Shown here one piece after another: positions 57,301-64,000 of a stretch of 64,000 nt of DNA. The stretch lies in assembly GCA_030248065.1 (NCBI GenBank), contig JASAMV010005869.1:1-64000 (forward strand), written 5' to 3'. This DNA comes from Rhynchonema sp. JSB1_4 (lineage: Eukaryota; Nematoda; Chromadorea; Monhysterida; Xyalidae). The translations under genes were made by a program, and so were the position numbers. The notes under the pieces were generated by a model. It saw nothing but the letters and a program-made list of their open reading frames with translations. It was not told the DNA's origin and did not search any database. Each line of letters begins with the position of its first letter. Position 1 is the first letter of the stretch.

Positions 57301-60300
57301 CGGTGTATCCGCGTGCGCCCGCGTATGAACCGATCGAACCGCGGTCATCATCGCCCTATGAAGCGGACACCGAGTCACCCAAGGACACCAACACTCGCAA
57401 GGATGCGGACAGTCATGATGATGAACACAATCAACGGCATCGGAAGCATAGAAAGAGTCATTCTCGATCGAAATCCGGCTCGCGCAACTCGTCGCGGCAC
57501 GGACATCATAGACATCACAGGAAACACAAACGCTCGAAATCGAGGGACGAGGATGGAGGTGGATATATGATTGATTTTTTTGTTTTGACACCACGGTTTG
57601 GATTTGATGAATGCAGACCACATTTTCCAAGATAGTGTTGCCCATGTCAGCACATCATGACTATCATGCAAGCATTTGAAACATTAGGATGTATCACGCT
57701 GTAACGATCCAACAGGAAAAAACGCTATTCTAGTTTCGTGTAACGCATCAATCATCCTCACTAATGTTTATGACGAAATACGTGACGCTCCCGACCATAT
57801 TTCATGAGGACCCGGATGCATTGTGACATATATAGTCTCCTGAGAGGGTCCGAAACTATATATGCAGCTTTATACTACTCTATTATTATAAAAATTGCTA
57901 ACATTTATAAAACACTAAATAAAACACTGCTATACACTCCTTTCAGACGGTCAGCATCATGGACATCATCATCATCATCGAAAACACCACAAAAAACGTA
58001 GCAAACACAAGCGATCGAAACGAAGTGAGAGTGACGGCGAGACACAGGCGCACAGACAAGACCGGGTGCCGAAGGCCGAACTTTATGATCCGTTCAGTGT
58101 TGTGCAAAATGGGGGTGAACACTCCAGCTCGTCACAGCAGAAAGGTGGTCAGCGGTTTTTGTTATTGAAGTTTTTCTGTCTTATTTCCTTTTGGGATGTA
58201 GATAGCCCATTACCAGGGGTATATTATATGCCCCTAACATGCTCACAACAACTGAACTACCACAATTGTTCGTGTTCGCAACTTTTTTCCCATACCAACG
58301 CCAAACTTTGCTTCAGACACCCACGAAGTCGAACACCAGCTGCCAACCACCAGCCAAACGCATGCGAATGTGCACGAGTCTGCTGGCAAATCTAGTCATG
58401 TGGAACGGCCTGGTCCGATCCCGTTGCATTTGTTGGACCATGACACTCAGAGGAGGAACGATTGTGCGACGAAAAGTGGGTTGAATGACAATAAAAGTGT
58501 GACATTTTGCATTTTGGTTTGGTTCCTTAGTGAATTCAGGGTGTTGGTACCGCACTGGTGAGCACAACATACGTTTTGTATCCGAAACAAACAAACGGTC
58601 ATTTCTTCATGTATATTTGCTAATCATGAAGGCTACACCACATCCACACCTACATAAACGACAGCCTTGTTGCATAACTGATAGATTCGAGATGATCAGG
58701 TGATTCATTTGATAGATGGTACCCAATAGCGTTCGCTCGCATCATTCCAGTCACCACGCACACGGGGGCGCACACAATCGCGCGATCAATGTCGTTGGGC
58801 AGTAAGTTCAACTCGCCGCATTCACCGTGCACTTCGGCACCGATACCGGACACCCCGGCACCGACAATGTTGCCGCATCGCACCACACACATACACAAAC
58901 GGTACAGGCACCACAGACACCAGCACCTGGCGACCATGGGCGAGGAAGGTGAGTGATGACACGTTGGAGCAGCAGATGTGTGCTCAAAATATTGACAGCC
59001 TATGGAGTTCACAAACAGGCCAATGGGCTGCAAAAGCTGTTCAGGGAGTCTAGGTATCGGAAATCTCGAAATTTAGATTTTTCATGCTTCACTGCTGTTC
59101 TGCTGTCTCAAGCGCGATTGATATTTGGCGTCTGGGGACTTTGCCTGGTCCAATATGTTTCACTGTCTGCATAACACAGATTTAAAATGGAATGAATAAA
59201 CTAATTGTGCGCCACTTGATTGTAGATAGATGAAAGCAGGTGTCAACAACGAAGTAGATGGAAAACATCTGCCACTTTTGCGACACGCTGTACTTTGGGT
59301 TCCAAAATACCGTCAGATCATGTGGCAGCCATTTCAGAGGATTCCCATGCTGATACCAGTCCAGTCGCGCCACCACCGGTGCAGCCGGTTGCCGTCAGAA
59401 ACAAACAGGCGAACACTCCCGGGTAACGGATCCTTAATTTCACACTTGAGAGCAATAATCATTTCACAAAGACATGGGTGCAAAAGTTCCATCTTTCGAC
59501 TCAGGTACGACCTGGTGAGCAATGCGGACTCGATATTTGCCAGACACCCGTTCCCGGATGATAATCCGTTCAAGCCGATTGCTGACAACAGCGATGCGAA
59601 ACGAACGAAGGTCGACAATAAGGGGTTGGTGGTATTTGTAGCGTAGTATGGAATTGTGGCTTTTGGTCCCTACACGCAAGTCTCAACTCGAAACACCGCC
59701 CGGCATCAGTTACACCTATTGTATATCGTAATTCGTTTCGAAAGAAACTGTTGCCCTGACCGAGGCTCTGTTTTATGCGTTCCTTAACTTTCCACACATA
59801 GCCCCTTCATCACAACACAACCGATCAACACCACTCGCCACAACACCACTCAGCAATACTCGCAAGCTTTAATGGCCGTGTCGTCGTCGCGTCAGCCGCC
59901 AACAACAAATGTGGCAGCCAAACCGGATAAACCAAAGGTATGGGTTGGGTTGGGTGGCTGATGTTTCACACATGGGGTGGGGGTTGTCAGAAGAGCTATC
60001 ATAGCTCCGGGCTGTCTTGTGGGCCTATTTTTGAAAAACAAACAAAATGGTAGTCATAAAAAGATGATTCCGACTTCGGTGGCAAAAAGAGTCGAATTCG
60101 GCTGGTTTCTAAACCGGTGAAAAGTTTTTCAAAAAAATCTTCCACATGGCACTGCTTATGTATGTATGTTTCACGCGAGGATGACTTTCAATTGTCATGA
60201 TGCCAGCTGTACTTTGTTACAGTCTGGAAACTTTAAACACACAAAGATCGTGCTAAAAATGGGTGACCCCAATCGTCGTTCAAAATGTCGAAAGTTGAAG

Positions 60301-61160
60301 AAAAACACAGAAAGTCAAAAGACACAAATAACAGGTGCAACGTGCGGAAGCGCAAACCACGACCATATCGTTGGATCCGAAAGAGCAACTTCGACGTCAG
60401 CTGAAGATACAACGAATGATGCAAACGGCCACCGCTGCCAGCGACCCACAGAAGAAACAAGTGGTTAGTTGTGGCTTGTTAGCCTTGATGAATCAGGCAG
60501 TAGTTTTGATATGTGTTGGTGGCTTTGTGGCGATGTTTTTAATGTAGGTGTCACTGCCAAGCAACACGGTCAACTCATGCGAAAGAACAATGAGGAAAAA
60601 ATTCCAAGCAGAAGTGTTGCTGTTGTTTCACGGCGGAATGACTTTGAGTTATTTTCCATTCCAACGTCAATTTCGATCGTTTTCTTAACGTGTTTAGTTA
60701 CTGGACAAAATCGAGCACAAACTCAACGTTGAATCTGCCGTGAAGGATGTTCTCAAGCCGTACTTCTCGAAGAAACAGATCGACAAGGAACAATACAAGG
60801 ACATATTGAGGGAGACGGTGCCAAAGGTTTGCACATTGTTGTGACTGGCGTGCGTGCGGTGTGATTTTGCCGGTGAAACAAGGTAAAAATTGGTAGCCAA
60901 GACCGAATTGGTCCAATTTGTTTTGGAATGATAACAAAGTGCAGCGCATGTCCAGTTCTGTTCATTAATGGCAAATTCATGAAAAGTTGTATCTAAAAGA
61001 TCGTCTCTTTGCAACTCATTCAATAAATATTTCAGATTCATTTACAAGGTTGTCATTTTGTTTCCAGATCAGTTCTCGCAGTGCGCATATCAATATGGAC
61101 AAAATCAAGAGCTACGTCGAAAAATGTATTGAACGCACGTTGTCTAAACGAAAAAGATAG
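42391..61160 (+). CDS. PHRF1: PHD and RING finger domain protein 1, greatly enlarged
   Basis: Twenty-three exons: 42391-42504, 42807-42890, 43152-43297, 43404-43489, 44034-44173, 44688-44955, 45666-45773, 45855-45934, 46032-46264, 46598-46660, 46731-46938, 48328-48664, 48887-55663, 57214-57558, 57947-58144, 58317-58475, 58751-58948, 59338-59422, 59505-59624, 59802-59937, 60335-60460, 60698-60826 and 61068-61160. They total 10233 nt, 3410 aa, phase-consistent; human PHRF1 is 1649 aa. The family is a nuclear E3 ligase that binds histone marks and the RNA polymerase II C-terminal tail. RING is at residues 7-50 (CAIC, CEHCYC, TCPID with the family's Asp in the last ligand site). PHD is at about 92-140 (YCEVC, LLCDGC, FHLECL, WFCPEC). 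Then come an acidic run, a poly-Arg run, the LYLFGND region, ERDGRLKV, and a C-terminal SRI-like helix bundle (KPYFSKKQIDKEQYKDIL). Confidence 0.93.
45290..45590. repeat. Repeat with TTTTTCGGGA runs and TTAGGC units
   Basis: In PHRF1 intron 6. Five TTTTTCGGGATTTT phrases follow AGGCTTAGGCTTAGGCT. It is related to 8335-8700. Confidence 0.55.
52740..53480 (+). repeat. PHRF1: PRGPP coding tandem array
   Basis: About 40 imperfect units of 15-21 nt encode PRGPP with linkers such as HDG or HGG. Every third residue is often Gly, giving a collagen-like look. The complementary strand is open over most of the array because of the repeat composition, not because of a second gene. Confidence 0.9.
54560..54870 (+). 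repeat. PHRF1: FSPRGPGPRG coding array
   Basis: Eight to ten imperfect units encode FSPRG or GPRGF phrases, a second Arg-Gly-Pro array in the same exon. Confidence 0.8.
55664..57213 (+). other. PHRF1 intron 13, no recognised content
   Basis: A 1.55-kb intron. Short frames near 56068 and 56416 have no recognisable homology. A GAAACATCA-like motif lies near 55776 on the minus strand. Confidence 0.4.
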
Positions 61161-62178
61161 CAGTAGAACTTGAGTTTTATACTCTTTATTCGTAGATTTA
61201 GCTTTTCTTTTTAGTTTTACAATGATCATTATTGTTGTTTATTTATAATGATGTGAAGAACACTAGTAACAACTGACAGACTTGATGTTTTCCGTGCTTG
61301 TGTTCGGGTTTGTTTTTGTTGTGTTGTTGTTTTATTGTTCATTTTTTACCCTAATGATTTTTGTGCTGCTTTTGTTGTAGTTAGCATAACATAACAGATC
61401 TGGTCATCAATTTTTGTGTTTATCATTTTGTCGTTGCATAACTAGTGATGTATTTTATTTTTCTATTGTTCATTGAAATCTAGATCACTTCACACAAAAT
61501 TTCAATGCAATAAACAGCACCCGGCATTTTGTACCTATCAGGTGCTTGGTTATTATTTTGACTCTGAAATATTTCTCCCCAGTGTCAATTTATGTTTTTG
61601 TAAACAATCTGCCCGTTCCAGAAATAATTTAGAGGCAAAATCGAACCCAACCAACCACCGTGTTTGATACCGTCTGGCGCTTCTTGTTGATTTTATCGAG
61701 CTTTCCTCTTCACGTGCATGCCATCAAGATTCAAACAAAGAAAATTCAATCACTCCGCAAAAATCTGTTGGTTCTACTGAATTGTTATACTGTGCATATG
61801 CAATGGTAAACAACTCAATGGCTCAAGAACTGCTATTAATCAAAATGCAAGTCTGGTAAAATGGTGAAAACGGCTATTGGCCCAAATTCTCGAAAGCGCC
61901 ACCGGGGGCGGTGGCTCAACAGTGTATTTGATACATCTTACGCTCTACACCTCGGTGCGTAGATTCTTGAGGTCAGCCAGCTTTGAAGCTGTCATCATCG
62001 TGGTGCAGTGGCCGTTTTTATAGAAGATGTTTCACACGGCGTGCACGTTTCGAGCGCAACGCATGGCGGCAATTACCGAAGTCATTGAGCACACGGACTA
62101 TGTGTATGGGTAACGCACGAGTGTTTGCGTGTGAGAACAAAATAGCTGCAGACCACGCATTCGAACAAAAATGATACC

Positions 62179-62552
62179 CAATGTCTGGGTTGCCTTGAGG
62201 GCTGCATCGATGCAATGTTATTGGTCAGACGGTAAGGTGCTTTGAGGGCACGCCTTTGCGCAAGACCAGTGACACGTTGCTGTTTCGGCCCGTAACGCCT
62301 GACAGCTTAGGTGATCCGGGCCAGTCGTCAGAGACGAAATCACCGGGTGTACACCCCAAAATGCCACATGCTCCAAGAGACTAAATAGTCCCATTGAAAC
62401 ATAAGGCAAATAACGTGCACTGGTCATTTTTGCATTCAATGTCTGGGTTGCCTTGAGGGCTGCATTGAAGCAAGAAATACCAATGTTATTGGTCAGACGG
62501 TAAGGTGCTTTGAGGGCACGCCTTTGCGCAAGACCAGTGACACGTTGCTGTT
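62179..62552. repeat. Direct repeat, about 105 bp, two copies
   Basis: Copies at 62179-62283 and 62438-62552 share TGTCTGGGTTGCCTTGAGGG through GACACGTTGCTGTTTC. The second has a 10-bp insertion and its tail is itself duplicated (GTTGCTGTTTCCACAAC twice). A minus-strand frame crosses both, but no family was recognised. Confidence 0.8.
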
Positions 62553-63773
62553 TCCACAACGTTGCTGTTTCCACAACAAAAATGATACCACAATGTGGAA
62601 GCAAAACAGCACGGGACAAGGACGCGTCAAGCAAAGGAACTGAAGTCGTATCCAGAAACGCACCTTTCATCGTGATCATGGATTGGTTCTGGATCAATTG
62701 GTCGAATTATTGATTGATTGTAAATTGCATGTGTTGATTTGACGATGGAATGAACGAAACGGGTATGCACCCACGCAAGTGTCGGGGTCTGGAAAGGTAC
62801 AACATAGGTACTTAGCCCCGATCACGATTTGATTGCAAATGTGAGGGTCACATTACTTGGATGTCTATTTTTTGCTTGGGGCCCAAGGTGTGCATTTATG
62901 TTGAGCAAACTGCACACTATTACCACAGGTGGACAGTGCTCGCGGTCCACGATGGCCACAGTGACTGCAGTCGCAGTTACACTCATTAGTCTGGGTGGCT
63001 CGGTGGTCACTGTTGACCAGTGGTTGATAAAAAAATTTTTTTATTCAAACCCCATTTTTAAAAAAAAAAATTTTTTTTTAATTTAAAAATTTTTTTTTAT
63101 TCCAGCCAAAAACTGCCAGAAACAAAAAAAAATGAGCGCTAAAGCAAAAAATAGTGGCATTTTTCTTCCATAACGTGTGGTAAGTGCATATAAAGCACTG
63201 ACGACACGAAAACAATACTAAACAATGGTCAATGAGTACCAACAGTAGTCAGGTACACACCCGTACACTTCCCCCACGTGGTGTGGGTGCCTTCGTGTGG
63301 CTTTGTGACACCCAAGACGGCAAATTTGGGTGAAACTATTGCCTCTTGGTACACGACCAATGCAAATATGTGACAAACAGTGTGAATATAGTGTTATAGT
63401 AATATTATATCGTAATATAGTAACTTGTGTAGTAAACACCAGGTTTCATGTGTAATTTGTACTAGGTGAATCACCATGTTCTGACTGCTGTAGTGTAGCA
63501 GAATTTCTCTTTTTTTGGGGCATTCGCTCGTCAGCCCGAGCGGTGCTAGGTTGGATGATATGTATGCTTACATGTATTCTTTAGTATGTACGATAAACCT
63601 ATCATAATGTAACCTTGTGCTTTGCTTTCCTAGAGGGGCTAGCCCTCAATTCTTTAGTAATAGCTGAGGTATGACACGGTAACTAAGAACCCTTATAACA
63701 TTAATGGAGGCCGCGGAGGGGATCGAACCCGGTTTCGGGTTTTGTATGTTTGTAACTAAGTTTTATTTTCGTA

Positions 63774-63867
63774 AAACTGTTCTTGTAAATCATTATCTTG
63801 CGTGTATTTTGAAAGTTTGGAAACTGTTCTTGTAAATCATTATCTTGCGTGTATTTTGAAAGTTTGG
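63774..63867. repeat. 47-bp tandem duplication
   Basis: AAACTGTTCTTGTAAATCAT through GAAAGTTTGG is present twice in immediate succession with no difference seen. Confidence 0.9.
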
Positions 63868-64000
63868 CTTTAGGGCATTACCATTTTGGCACAATAACCA
63901 AAAATTACCAAAAACTACCAGGCTGTCCAATGCCGGTGTATACTATGTATATGGCCGATGCCGCTATGTATTATTCTATTATTCAAATTACAGGCACACT

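Larger units (their letters stand above)
61161..64000. other. 3' flank of PHRF1, no confident gene
   Basis: The PHRF1 3' UTR probably ends after AATAAA near 61508. Beyond it I see direct repeats (62179-62552), an AT-run block (63020-63110), a 47-bp tandem duplication, and a B-box-like GGTTCGATCCC on the minus strand near 63720. No tRNA fold or protein is supported. Confidence 0.4.

Noticed and set aside
61890..61980. tRNA-like GGTGGCTCAACAGTG start
   Set aside because: It resembles an A box, but no B box at proper distance and no cloverleaf.
63700..63760. Possible tRNA on the minus strand (GGTTCGATCCC near 63720)
   Set aside because: A T-loop-like phrase is present, but no anticodon arm, D arm or pairing acceptor stem was found; at most a SINE fragment.
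1..64000. CRISPR arrays, bacterial operons or prophage
   Set aside because: The iteron arrays inside MITEs look regular but lack repeat-spacer structure, and the genes are spliced animal genes.

Overview
The window is nuclear DNA from an animal. Its coding sequence is broken into many short exons with GT-AG introns (one GC-AG), and the proteins are animal genes: taspase 1, JMJD8, hexosaminidase D, a CDCA3-like protein, mitochondrial ribosomal protein L51, PLEKHM2/SKIP, GPS2 and PHRF1. Small introns and tight gene spacing suggest an invertebrate; the phylum cannot be settled from sequence alone. Exons below were read by hand from homology, splice sites and reading-phase continuity. In PLEKHM2, GPS2, PHRF1, JMJD8 and MRPL51 every junction keeps frame from ATG to stop.

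Layout: 1-4.4 kb, 3' half of TASP1 (+). 4.6-6.5 kb, JMJD8 (-), convergent with TASP1. 8.0-14 kb, HEXD (-), whose second intron is packed with transposons. 14.2-17.9 kb, mostly repeats. 18.0-18.65 kb, CDCA3-like 3' exons (+). 19.1-19.5 kb, a pescadillo-like C-terminal fragment (-) with a one-base frameshift. 22.5-26.3 kb, MRPL51 (+) with a 2.9-kb transposon-filled first intron. 26.6-36.0 kb, PLEKHM2 (+, 24 exons, 1017 aa). 36.6-41.8 kb, GPS2 (+, 8 exons, 387 aa). 42.4-61.2 kb, PHRF1 (+, 23 exons, about 3410 aa, with one 6.8-kb exon). 61.2-64 kb, no confident gene.

The most unusual content is the mobile DNA. Thirteen insertions, all non-coding and in introns or intergenic DNA, are flanked by perfect 8-bp target-site duplications. 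Most have CAGTG, CAGAG or TAGGG termini, as expected for non-autonomous hAT-type elements; one group begins TATAC. Several are nested two to four deep, and several families share one internal plan: G-run with short iterons, AT-rich block, CGCG palindrome, AT-rich block, C-run. There are also three separate palindromic (foldback) structures, one with about 0.5-kb arms in a GPS2 intron, and a dispersed motif of about 24 bp (core GAAACATCAG) that often lies 70-150 nt after a 5' splice site.

MRPL51, PLEKHM2, GPS2 and PHRF1 lie head to tail on one strand with 312-563 bp between stop and next start, and each start has an AG acceptor-like site upstream. This would fit co-transcription with trans-splicing, but 5'-UTR introns would look the same.
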